This document shows, piece after piece, positions 1-7,800 of a stretch of DNA of 14,049 nt. Origin of the DNA: Firmicutes bacterium UBA5389 (GTDB lineage: Bacteria; Bacillota; DTU025). The position numbers and the translations under genes are program-made. Below the pieces are notes generated by a model. The model ran no database searches. It was not told the DNA's origin and worked only from the letters and a program-made list of their open reading frames with translations. Within the stretch, counting starts at the first letter, position 1, and each line of letters starts with the position of its first letter. Where the stretch lies: NCBI GenBank assembly GCA_002409965.1, contig DHON01000056.1, positions 1-14,049 on the forward strand, in the 5' to 3' direction.

Positions 1-1
1 A

Positions 2-175
2 ATCTTCACCAACGAATCCGGCACTCACAAGCCCATTGCCGATGCGAGCATCGTGACGTCCGGTGCGCCAAACACGCTCTTTTTCTGGTTCGTGCCCGGC
101 CGTCTCCGTCTCGTTTGGACCGGCGAAATCCGAATATCCCGTGCACACTGCGAGAGACTAGTCCACGAAGCATAG
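2..175 (+). CDS. Possible 3' end of an unrecognised gene (partial, start outside window)
   Basis: A reading frame is open from the window edge to a TAG at 173-175. Its first 40 or so codons mostly end in G or C, as in the genes that follow, which argues weakly for coding. The peptide begins IFTNESGTHKPIADASIV and contains a short hydrophobic patch, NTLFFWFVPG. I recognise no family. It would end 20 bases before the GTG start of the oxidoreductase, a spacing that fits an operon. The last 15 codons look less gene-like (AGA, CTA, ATA), so the true gene could end elsewhere or the frame could be spurious. Confidence 0.3.
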   Translation: MFTNESGTHKPIADASIVTSGAPNTLFFWFVPGRLRLVWTGEIRISRAHCERLVHEA

Positions 176-195
176 CTCGCAAGGGAGTGGTTTTC

Positions 196-1290
196 GTGCC
201 CAAGTTGAGAGTAGGCGTGATCGGCGCGGGCATGGCCTTTGAACGCCTGCACTACCCGGCCTACAGCAAACTCGCGGAGACATATGAGATCGTCGCTGTG
301 TGCGATCCGGACCAGGGGAAACTGAGCAAGTGGCGAGGTCGTCTCGGCCTTTCGCCGCAGGACCTCCATACCGGCTGGGAGGCCATCGTCGCCCGCGATG
401 ATGTGGACGTTTACGACATTATGGTGCCGATAGAGCTGAACTACGCGGTCACAGAAGCCGTGGCGAAGCGTCTGTCGGGCAAACGGAAAGCCATCATTTG
501 CGAGAAGCCCCTGGCTGGGTCGTTCAAGGATGCACTTTCAGCGCGTGAACTCGCGCAACGCTACCAGATCCCCATCTTGATCGCGGAGAACTACCGCTAC
601 AACGAGGAAACCAACATCGTCAGGCAACTAGTCGCCGACAGACGGGTGGGCGACGCGGTGTACTTCCTCTACAACCGTGTGATGGACTTCCCCCAGGAGA
701 TGTGGAACGATGCTTTTCCTGCCAAGGACTGGAGGCAGTATCCCGAGTACCCGGGCGGGGCCATAACCGACAGCGCCGTGCACGACCTCGCGGCTATCCG
801 CCACATTTTCGGCGCAATCGACAGGCTACACGCCTTCGGCCATCCGCAGGACGAGGAGTTCTCACCCTACAGCGCCATTGCCGTCAACATGCTGTTCAAC
901 AGCGGCGTTGTGGGCCAGTTCAGCTTCTTCTGCTCAGGCAAAGAAGCACAGCGCCCGGCAGTGGGCTTCAGGATCTTCGGAACCTCGGGCATGATCTACT
1001 TGGAGAGCAGGGACGCAGGAGTGATACATATCGCTCACAATGATGGGCGCACTGAGGGTGTGCCCTTCGAACCGCAGAAAGGCTACTACAACGAACTGCT
1101 CAACCTGGCCAACGCCATGGCCGGCAAGGAACCCATCAGCGTGCCGCCGGAGATGGAATACGGCGACCTGAAGACAGTGAGGGACATCCTCAAGTCCATC
1201 CAGGAGCAGAAGGTAGTGACTGTCGACAAGACCCCCGACTACACTCCCGACTACAGCCAGACCGGCGTTCACCTTCCATTCATGCATTGA
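196..1290 (+). CDS. Gfo/Idh/MocA family NAD(P)-dependent oxidoreductase
   Basis: This is a 364-residue soluble dehydrogenase of the Gfo/Idh/MocA family, which oxidises or reduces sugars, inositols and related polyols with NAD(P). The N-terminal Rossmann fold shows VGVIGAG (residues 6-12). CEKPLAG (102-108) is the family EKP signature with the conserved lysine, followed by AENYRY (130-135). The substrate-domain signature GGAITDSAVHDL (187-198) carries the likely catalytic Asp and His. Length and motif order are normal for the family. I chose GTG at 196 because AAGGGAG at 181-187 sits 8 bases upstream and the protein then begins just before the first beta strand. An in-frame ATG at 115 would add 27 residues unlike the family. 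The substrate cannot be read from the sequence. The isomerase and MFS genes downstream suggest carbohydrate metabolism. No signal peptide is seen. Confidence 0.93.
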   Translation: MPKLRVGVIGAGMAFERLHYPAYSKLAETYEIVAVCDPDQGKLSKWRGRLGLSPQDLHTGWEAIVARDDVDVYDIMVPIELNYAVTEAVAKRLSGKRKAIICEKPLAGSFKDALSARELAQRYQIPILIAENYRYNEETNIVRQLVADRRVGDAVYFLYNRVMDFPQEMWNDAFPAKDWRQYPEYPGGAITDSAVHDLAAIRHIFGAIDRLHAFGHPQDEEFSPYSAIAVNMLFNSGVVGQFSFFCSGKEAQRPAVGFRIFGTSGMIYLESRDAGVIHIAHNDGRTEGVPFEPQKGYYNELLNLANAMAGKEPISVPPEMEYGDLKTVRDILKSIQEQKVVTVDKTPDYTPDYSQTGVHLPFMH

Positions 1291-1323
1291 CCGCGGCCCG
1301 CCGCGAAGCAGGCTCGGACCCCC

Positions 1324-1375
1324 CAAGCGCCGCTGCCATACCTGCCGAGCGATGCCGGGCAGTCGGCGGCGCTTG
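1324..1375. repeat. Long inverted repeat downstream of the oxidoreductase gene
   Basis: CAAGCGCCGC at 1324-1333 is perfectly complementary to GCGGCGCTTG at 1366-1375. After a CGAC bulge on the right arm, TGCC pairs with GGCA, making the stem longer. The hairpin begins 34 bases after the oxidoreductase stop. No T-run follows, so it is not a canonical intrinsic terminator. It could instead stabilise the 3' end of the mRNA, attenuate transcription, or be a dispersed REP-type repeat. Confidence 0.6.
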
Positions 1376-1400
1376 CGATATTGCTCGGGCCCTGGGGCTG

Positions 1401-1429
1401 TTGAACGTCTGCCATGCACATGGTACAAT
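1401..1429 (+). promoter_or_regulatory. Sigma70-type promoter with a palindrome in its spacer
   Basis: TTGAAC at 1401-1406 and TACAAT at 1424-1429 are separated by 17 bases, and TGG just before the -10 box resembles an extended -10. Transcription would start near 1436, about 12 bases before the GTG of the nucleotidyltransferase, and could continue into the isomerase gene. The spacer ends with CCATG-CA-CATGG (1412-1423), a near-perfect palindrome directly abutting the -10 box, where a repressor could bind. If the nucleotidyltransferase actually begins at ATG 1414, this assignment would be coincidental. Confidence 0.5.
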
Positions 1430-1447
1430 TGACCCGCCTTTGGAATC

Positions 1448-1648
1448 GTGCCGAAGGGGGTGGGCGCAACTCGAGGCATTCTGTTCGGCTCGCGCGCCCG
1501 GGGCGACTACATCGATTCGAGTGATGTGGATCTTGTCTATCTCGAAGGCCTTCCATACACTGAAGAGGAGTTCGAACGTCTGAAGCAGACGAGCAGTGTG
1601 GTGCAGGACGCTCTGACGTACGGCATCGAGATTCGGCCGGAACCGTGA
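1448..1648 (+). CDS. Minimal nucleotidyltransferase (MNT) domain protein, truncated or frameshifted
   Basis: This 66-residue protein has the nucleotidyltransferase core: GSRARGDYIDSSDVDL (residues 14-29) is an exact GSX10DXD motif with both metal-binding aspartates. Such MNT proteins transfer AMP or other nucleotides, and many are the antitoxin half of HEPN/MNT pairs. The third acidic strand might be GIEIRPEP at the C-terminus. Only about ten residues precede the core strand, so the usual N-terminal helix is missing. An adjacent frame from ATG 1414 reads MHMVQLTRLWNRAEG and would join the core smoothly if the GGGGG at 1456-1460 had four Gs. The gene may therefore be a frameshifted or misassembled longer one. 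No HEPN partner is present; the next gene is an isomerase beginning 22 bases downstream. The fold call is firm, but whether the protein works is unclear. Confidence 0.6.
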   Translation: MPKGVGATRGILFGSRARGDYIDSSDVDLVYLEGLPYTEEEFERLKQTSSVVQDALTYGIEIRPEP

Positions 1649-1656
1649 TGTGAACC

Positions 1657-1662
1657 GGAGGT
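1657..1662 (+). promoter_or_regulatory. Ribosome binding site that decides the isomerase start
   Basis: GGAGGT at 1657-1662 lies 8 bases before GTG 1671 but only 2 bases before ATG 1665 and inside the codons following GTG 1650. The spacing favours GTG 1671 as the real start. Confidence 0.6.
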
Positions 1663-1670
1663 CAATGGCA

Positions 1671-2474
1671 GTGAACATAGGTGTATCTACTCTTCTATTC
1701 GGGTCGTGGGATATTGTAGCAGCTGCCGGCGAAATCGCTGCGATGGGGCACCAACGCATCGAACTCTTCTGTCAACTACCGGGTTTCCATCCTGACGAAG
1801 TCACCGAGACTACGATCAAACGCCTGTTGGAGCTGGCTCGCGAATACGATCTCGAATACTCGGTCCACCCTCCCGTGGTGAACACCGCAGCGTCCGATGA
1901 TGATGAGCGGGCCGGGGCCGTTCACGCCTACACGGCAGCGCTTGAGGTAGCGGCCAGGCTCGGTGCCGGCGATGTGGTGGTACATAGCGGCCATAGATCG
2001 AACCCGGGAGTCCAGGCTGGCGAGGCTTGGGAACTGGCGGAGCAGACCCTCAGGGTCGTGGGCGCGCGTGCCGCGGACCTAGGTATACGGCTGTTGCTTG
2101 AGAATACCGGGTGGCACGCGTATGGGTTCATGGAAACCCCGGCTGACCTGCTGCGTCTCGTCGACGTTGCGTGTCCGCAGGACACCGGCCTGCTTCTCGA
2201 CACTGGCCACGCTGTGTTGCAGGGCTTCGATCCTGCGGAGACGGCTCGGCTGTGGCTGCCCCGCCTTGCTCAGATACATGCCCACGATAACGGCGGCAAC
2301 ACCGACGACCATCTCCCGCTGGGCTGCGGAGTGATCGACTGGGCATCGCTGATCAGCACGCTCATCGAATCGCGATGGGACGGTGTTTTCATGATCGAAG
2401 TGGGCGAAAACTCCGATGGCCGACAGAGCTTGGCACAGTCAATGCGCATCATAGAGCGGCATGTCGGCTGCTGA
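1671..2474 (+). CDS. Sugar phosphate isomerase/epimerase (xylose isomerase-like TIM barrel)
   Basis: This 267-residue protein belongs to the xylose isomerase-like TIM-barrel superfamily (AP endonuclease family 2 fold), whose members isomerise or epimerise sugars and polyol derivatives using a divalent metal. It opens with the typical first strand NIGVSTLLF. Expected metal-site residues appear in order: His in VVVHSG (about residue 105), Glu in LLLENTGW (about 144), Asp and His in LLLDTGH (about 177 and 180), His in QIHAHDN (203 or 205) and Glu in FMIEVG (243). Length is normal. GTG 1671 is chosen from the ribosome binding site; ATG 1665 would add two residues. Pairing with a Gfo/Idh/MocA dehydrogenase is common in inositol and keto-sugar pathways, but the substrate is unknown. 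A non-catalytic or endonuclease role is less likely. Confidence 0.9.
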   Translation: MNIGVSTLLFGSWDIVAAAGEIAAMGHQRIELFCQLPGFHPDEVTETTIKRLLELAREYDLEYSVHPPVVNTAASDDDERAGAVHAYTAALEVAARLGAGDVVVHSGHRSNPGVQAGEAWELAEQTLRVVGARAADLGIRLLLENTGWHAYGFMETPADLLRLVDVACPQDTGLLLDTGHAVLQGFDPAETARLWLPRLAQIHAHDNGGNTDDHLPLGCGVIDWASLISTLIESRWDGVFMIEVGENSDGRQSLAQSMRIIERHVGC

Positions 2475-2561
2475 GACCGCCGCATTCGCCTCCGCGCCCT
2501 GGTTGTGCTCGCCTTGCGCGCAGTCTTCGGCCTGAAGCCTCGCTCGCCGGTTTCGGCACTC

Positions 2562-2579
2562 CGGCGCGCAATAGCGCCG
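2562..2579. repeat. Short perfect hairpin in the isomerase-MFS spacer
   Basis: CGGCGC at 2562-2567 pairs with GCGCCG at 2574-2579 around the loop GCAATA. The 225-base spacer (2475-2699) has further small GC-rich stems, such as GCCGG/CCGGC just upstream. There is no T-run, so a factor-independent terminator is not supported. I see no gene in the spacer. Confidence 0.35.
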
Positions 2580-2652
2580 AGCTCCGCCCACACTGCCCAG
2601 AAAGCCAGTGGCCAAGACTGACCATATGGCCTGCGCGCGCCGGAGGCGCTTG

Positions 2653-2662
2653 CAGTATACTG
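2653..2662 (+). promoter_or_regulatory. Possible -10 box within a perfect palindrome upstream of the MFS gene
   Basis: CAGTATACTG at 2653-2662 is a perfect 10-base palindrome that contains TATACT (2656-2661), a good -10 hexamer, 38 bases before the MFS start. No convincing -35 box lies at 16-18 bases upstream, so activation or operator binding may be involved. This is weak evidence from one short site. Confidence 0.25.
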
Positions 2663-2699
2663 GCCGTGTGTGGGCATAGATCAGACGGAGGATGCTTCC

Positions 2700-4046
2700 A
2701 TGTCATCACAGATCCACAGCTCGCAGCTGGCCGGCGGGACGCAGAAGGCCAAGACCCCCATCATCACCCGCGCGCTGATGGTCTTCTTGGGTGCGATGAT
2801 CCTCGCGAACATCGCTCACCAGATGAACCAGCAGATGATCCCGCTTTACGTTCAGTCGCTTGGGGCAAACGTACAGCAGGTGGGGTTGTTCTTCACCGTC
2901 ACCTCCATCTTGCCGCTGATGTTCCAGATACTGGGCGGGTTCATCTCCGACTCAGTCGGTCGTCTCCAGGCGATAGCCATCGGCAGTATAGCCGGCATCA
3001 TCGGGTACACGATGTATGTTGTGGCCCCCAACTGGCAGTTCATGATCGCTGCGCAGAGCGTTTCCTCTGTGGCAAGCTGCTTCGTGTCGCCCAGCTTTCA
3101 GGCGTATGTCGCAGAGCAGTCGTCTGAGGAGATGCGCGCGCGCACGTTTGCTACGGTGGATTCCATATACACGGTGGTCGGGGTGATAGGCCCTACCCTT
3201 GGCGGACTGATATCCCAAAGATACGGGTATCGTCAGATGTTCGCTATAGCCGCGTTGCTCTACGGAAGCGCAGCGGTGATCCGGTTCCTCATGGCAGGAA
3301 AGGCCAGGCGCGAGTACGCGAGCGGCGCGGGGTCGGCCTCCGGGGCACCCGAGCGGCCCACGCTCGCGAAACTGAGCCGGAACATGAAGACCATGCTCTC
3401 GCTGGTCCTTGCGGGCGGCGTAATCACCTGGTTGTTCATTGCGGACGGGGTGTCGGACATCGCGTTCACCTTGGGAGGGCGCCTCGAACCGCTCTACTAC
3501 GGCAACATCATCGGCCTGAGCAACCTCCAGATCGGCTCGCTCCTATCGATTCTGAATGTGACCATGATGGTGATGCTGCCCTTCGGCGGTTGGTTCGCCG
3601 ACAAGGCAGGGGAGAGAGCGGGTCTCGCCATAGGGCACCTCTTCTTCTCGGGCGGTTACGTGCTGATGCTGCTGAGCAAGAGGTACGCCCAATTCACCAT
3701 CGTATGGGTCCTCTACGGGATCGGCGCATCGCTTCTGAGCCCTGCCTACAACTCGCTGATATCCAAGGCCGTGCCCGAGAAGATGCGCGGGACGGCATAC
3801 GGGCTCTTCTCGACCAGCCTGGGTCTGATATCGTTCCCCGCGCCGTACATCGGCGGCCTGATGTGGCGAACACTGGGACCCAAGGCTCCGTTCATGGTGC
3901 CTATGTTGTCGAGCCTGGTGCTTGCGCCGCTGCTCTGGATCAAGCTCGGTCGCGTCCAGGGCAGAGCCGAAACAGCGGTGCCCGAGGACGATCCGGCCAG
4001 TGCCGACTATGACGACAGAAGGTGTGAACCGACCGATGGCGAATGA
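2700..4046 (+). CDS. Major facilitator superfamily (MFS) transporter
   Basis: This 448-residue inner-membrane carrier has about twelve hydrophobic segments in two halves, separated by a charged central loop (roughly residues 200-230). The MFS signature motif A is clear after the second segment, GGFISDSVGR (79-88), and recurs in the second half as GGWFADKAGER (296-306), as expected from the internal duplication. The first segment begins near residue 24 after a polar leader, and the C-terminal tail is acidic and cytoplasmic. ATG 2700 is preceded by GGAGG at 2687-2691 with 8-base spacing. An upstream in-frame GTG at 2670 is less likely. The substrate is not deducible; neighbouring sugar-modifying enzymes suggest a sugar or polyol, but drug efflux has the same architecture. 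The gene converges on the metallopeptidase gene of the restriction operon. Confidence 0.92.
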   Translation: MSSQIHSSQLAGGTQKAKTPIITRALMVFLGAMILANIAHQMNQQMIPLYVQSLGANVQQVGLFFTVTSILPLMFQILGGFISDSVGRLQAIAIGSIAGIIGYTMYVVAPNWQFMIAAQSVSSVASCFVSPSFQAYVAEQSSEEMRARTFATVDSIYTVVGVIGPTLGGLISQRYGYRQMFAIAALLYGSAAVIRFLMAGKARREYASGAGSASGAPERPTLAKLSRNMKTMLSLVLAGGVITWLFIADGVSDIAFTLGGRLEPLYYGNIIGLSNLQIGSLLSILNVTMMVMLPFGGWFADKAGERAGLAIGHLFFSGGYVLMLLSKRYAQFTIVWVLYGIGASLLSPAYNSLISKAVPEKMRGTAYGLFSTSLGLISFPAPYIGGLMWRTLGPKAPFMVPMLSSLVLAPLLWIKLGRVQGRAETAVPEDDPASADYDDRRCEPTDGE

Positions 4047-4112
4047 CACCTCCCAATTTCCCCGACCGCTCGAGACGCGGCCGTGGACCTACGTCCGATG
4101 AACGGAGGATAG

Positions 4113-4155
4113 GGTGGGATACGGTATGGCCTGCCCACCAACTGCGCTCACGCAG
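4113..4155. terminator. Hairpins in the convergent intergenic region
   Basis: Two potential stems sit between the converging MFS and metallopeptidase genes: GGTGGG (4113-4118) with CCCACC (4134-4139), and CTGCG-ctca-CGCAG (4142-4155). Both could help end transcription from either side. Neither is followed by a T-run, so the assignment rests mainly on position. Confidence 0.3.
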
Positions 4156-4170
4156 CCGTAGGTAGTGCCT

Positions 4171-4863
4171 TCATATCGCCTGTTCCAGCAGTTGCCCATG
4201 CTCCTTCAGCCACGCTCTTGCCCTGTCCATCGTGGGAGCCTGTGCTCGCACGATGTTCCAGAACACGGGCGTGTGGTTGGCTTCGAGGAGATGGGCCAGC
4301 TCGTGAACGATGACGTAGTCGATGACAAACATCGGCGCTTTGATCAGCCGCCAGTTGAAACTGACGTTGCCTTCTGGCGTGCACGAACCCCAGCGGTAGT
4401 GGCCGTTGACGATACGAATCTCTGCAATACCCACGCCGAGCTGGCGGGCGTGCTGCTTCGCCCGGGGGATGATTCTCTCCTTGGCCCTGCCAATATACCA
4501 TTCGCGCAAGGCATCTGCTCGATTCGGCGCCTGCTCGGCCGGGATCAGGAAACGCTGCGCGAACTCGATCTCTGCAAGGCCCGTTGGGACTATCTCCATG
4601 CGGTATTGTCGCCCCAAGTAGAGAGCGGACTCGCCGTTGACTAGTTCCTTCCCTGGCGGATGGGGCAGATCGTGGTATTTCTGGGGGTGGCCGAGTTTCT
4701 CGTAGATCCATTGCTTCTTTGACGTCACTACCTGCTGGATTGCCTCGTCCGACGTGTCTTCCGGCGCATGCACGACGACAGTGCAATCCCGCTCCACCGT
4801 GATGGTGAGCCTGCGCCGCCTGGCCGATCTGTGCACTGTGTATGTCAGCTCCACCACAATCAC
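4171..4863 (-). CDS. YgjP/WLM-type zinc metallopeptidase linked to the type I restriction operon
   Basis: This 230-residue cytoplasmic protein is of the YgjP-like (DUF45) metallopeptidase family, often annotated M48 or SprT/WLM-like. The zinc motif is HELAHLLEANHTPVFW (187-202): two His and a catalytic Glu in HELAH, with the third ligand probably His197. The family block RWGSCTPEGNVSFNWRLI (157-174) precedes it. The N-terminal 90 residues are beta-rich and basic (RSARRRR), typical of the family. Its GTG start at 4863 overlaps the hsdR stop as GTGA. GGAG at 4866-4863 would better serve GTG 4857 or 4854, so the true start may be two or three codons later. Family members recur beside type I restriction genes. 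The role there is unproven; turnover of HsdR or of a DNA-bound complex is my inference. Confidence 0.88.
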   Translation of the reverse strand: MIVVELTYTVHRSARRRRLTITVERDCTVVVHAPEDTSDEAIQQVVTSKKQWIYEKLGHPQKYHDLPHPPGKELVNGESALYLGRQYRMEIVPTGLAEIEFAQRFLIPAEQAPNRADALREWYIGRAKERIIPRAKQHARQLGVGIAEIRIVNGHYRWGSCTPEGNVSFNWRLIKAPMFVIDYVIVHELAHLLEANHTPVFWNIVRAQAPTMDRARAWLKEHGQLLEQAI

Positions 4864-7800
4864 TCCGAATAGAGGATGATATCATTGTTTTTCATCGCGA
4901 GTTCCATTATCCGACTGAGGATGCGTTCTCGGCCCTCAAGGACGCCTGGCAGTGTTAGGAACTCCTGTGACACCAGGATCTTCTGAAGATCTCCTCTCAG
5001 CTTGTTGCGGGCAGGAGCGCTCTCCCAGAACCCGGTGAGTCTGAGTTCGCGCTCAACTACCAGGAATACCTGCTGAGTGAGGTCGACCAGACGGCTGATT
5101 CTGTCTTCGCCGCTCAGCCCGTAGCCGGATATGCGCTCATCCGCCACCAAGGTGGCGCCAGCAAGATCATCCACATCGCCCTTGCCGAATATCTCCCGCG
5201 CGAACACTCGAAAGAATGGCATCTGCTTCTTGCGGTGAAGCCCATACGTTGGTTCCTTGCTGGCGTTACGAATGCGTTCCCGCAAATTCTCCAGTTCCTC
5301 ATAGATCTTCTGCCAGTTATCATGGAACTCGAAAAGGATGGCTTCCAGCGCCTCGGAAAACGATGCTTGCAGATCAGGATCATCGTCCAGCTCAACCTGG
5401 AGATGGTGTCGGATGGCATGCTCCACCTCCGCCGCCTTGGTTTTGACTCGCCTGCGTTCGCCTACTTGTTTCTGAAAGTCCTGATCGAGGATTGATATGG
5501 GCTTTACCTTTGTCTCAATCCCCCTGGACTCAAGATACTGGTCGGCGATGCTGCGCAACTTAGGAGGTATACCCTTCATGCTCATGCGATCATCGCGGAA
5601 GACTCTCCCGGCTAGCAGGTTGACCTCGGCAAGCGCCTCGTAGTCGTGGATGTAGTCAAGGGCTTGCCTGGCGGGAAACACCAGGTTCAGCGATCTGGTG
5701 AGCTTCTTGAATGCCAGCATGAACTCAAAACGCACGTCTTCATCGTAAAACAGGTCGAAGAACGCATCGTGGTCCGTCAGGTCCGTGAGGCCGTACTTCC
5801 TAAGCAGGTCCATGATCGCCCCATGGCTGGACGCAAGTTCGCGCAGCTCTTCTTCGGGGAAGCTGAGAGAGTCGATGATCTTCTGCTGTTCCCGCTCATC
5901 ATAGGTGTCGAGGGCCTTCTTCAGGTGATGGCCGATCCCTACGTAGTCCACGACAAACCCTTTCTCCTTGGACTCGCCGCTCACGCGGTTGACACGGGCG
6001 ATGGCCTGAAGCAGGTTGTGGGCAGTGATAACCTGGTCGAGATACATCACCTGCTCCACCGGCGCGTCGAAGCCAGTGAGCAGCATGTTGTTGACTATCA
6101 GGAAACCCATGTCGCCGGAGATTCCATTCTCTTCGCCGCCAAAGGCCATCTTGAAGCTCTTGATGCTCGTCTTATGCCTCGACTTGTCCGAATACGCCTT
6201 CAGGTGCGGCAGATCATTGTGGTCGCCTGAGATTATGACATCACTCGTCAGCTTGCGGAGTTGATCCAGATCAAGCCTTCTGGGGTTGGCTCGTTCTAGT
6301 TGGGTTACGGCTGCGGCCAGAGCCGCGTCGATGTGTCTCTTGTAGCGTACCGCCGCTTCCCGTGAGGTGGCTACGACCTGAGCCTTGTAGCCATTGGGAA
6401 ACACGTGCGTCAGGTAGTGCGCAACCATGTCCTTGGCCTTGGCCGCGATGGTGGGCTCTGCTTCCAGATAAGCATCGCGCGAGCCATAACCCAGGATCTC
6501 CATGCGCTGCTTGAGGTTACAGTCACTGAATACATCCTCGAACGCTGCATCCATGCCCTCTCGATCAGGCACCTCGGCATTGTGGGTGCGCCCCTCGTAG
6601 ACGATCTCCAGGGTCACGCCGTCCTCGATAGACTGGCGCATCGTGTACTTGTCGATGTAGTCACCGAACACCCGCTCTGTCTTATCAATGGGAGTGCCCG
6701 TGTAGCCGATGCGGGTGGCGTTGGGAATGCCCTTGTCGAAATTGGCTCCGAGCCTGGCGTATTGAGAGCGGTGTGCCTCATCGGTCATCACCAGAATGTG
6801 CGGGCTGGGGTTTAGCTCGGGGAAGGTTTCGGCCAGGTCGACTTCGCGGAACTTGTGGATCATGGCCATGATTAGGTCAGAGGAGTCGGAGCGCAGGAGT
6901 TCCTTCAGCTCCCTGATGCTGTTGGCTACCTTGACTGTGAATCCGATATTCTGACTGGTCTCGTTCAGCTGGCCTTCCAGTTGTGTGCGATCTGTGACGA
7001 AGACCACTTTCCAGTGAGAGAGCTGGGCGTGGCGGTACATCTCTCGAACCATGAACATCATGGTCAGAGACTTGCCGGAGCCTTGCGTGTGCCAGATGAT
7101 GCCGCCGCGCTCACGGGGATCGCGTCCTTCCAGAAGGCGCTTGACCGCCAGCTTGACTGCGCGGAACTGCTGGTAGCGTCCCACTATCTTAATAGTCTGG
7201 CCCCTATCATCCGAAGAGAACAATGTGAAGGTGCGGATAAGGTCAAGCAGGTTATCGCGATCCAACATCCCCGCCACCAGCCGTTGCTGATCGTTGGGGC
7301 CGCTGGCGCCATGCTCCAGATCATCTACCGTGCGAGGATAGGGATCCGCCCATCGGTAGAAGTGCTTCTCTCTGTGAGTGGTGATGGTGCCGAACTTAGC
7401 TTCATTGCGGCAGGTGGCGACAACGATCTGGTTGTAGTAGAACAACGGCGCGCTGCCTTCGCCCTTGGCGCCGCGCTGCTCGCTGTAGCGGAGGATCTGG
7501 TCGATGGCCTCTGGGATGGCATCATTGACTTTGGGAGACTTGCACTCGATAACTACGATCGGCAGACCGTTCAGGAAAAGGACGATATCCGGGACGATGT
7601 GGTGTTCAGTACCTAGCACCCGCACTTTGAACTGACAGACTGCGATGAAGCGGTTACTCTCCCTGCACGCGAAGTCGATGAGGCGTACCGTCGGGCTTCT
7701 CTCGCCCGTCTCGCGGTTCTCACTGACGCTCGTGTTTTCCAGAAGCATGTTGAACACATAGCGGTTGTTTTCGATTAGGTCTGTTCCGGGGAAGCTCTCA

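Noticed and set aside
934..1479. Minus-strand frame over the oxidoreductase end and the promoter
   Set aside because: Antisense to the oxidoreductase and to the inverted repeat, with no recognisable domain.
2270..2677. Minus-strand frame across the end of the isomerase and the spacer
   Set aside because: Arg/Ala/Ser-rich peptide with no family match, overlapping a well-supported gene. The spacer's GC-rich hairpins explain the openness.
4148..4885. Second minus-strand frame of 245 codons over the metallopeptidase gene
   Set aside because: The other frame contains HELAH and the YgjP blocks and is coupled to hsdR. This one has no motif.
5646..6230. Long open frame on the + strand opposite hsdR, and similar frames at 6405-6815 and 6981-7616
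   Set aside because: They lie wholly antisense to an hsdR with intact motifs, have no family resemblance, and are expected shadows in GC-rich coding sequence.
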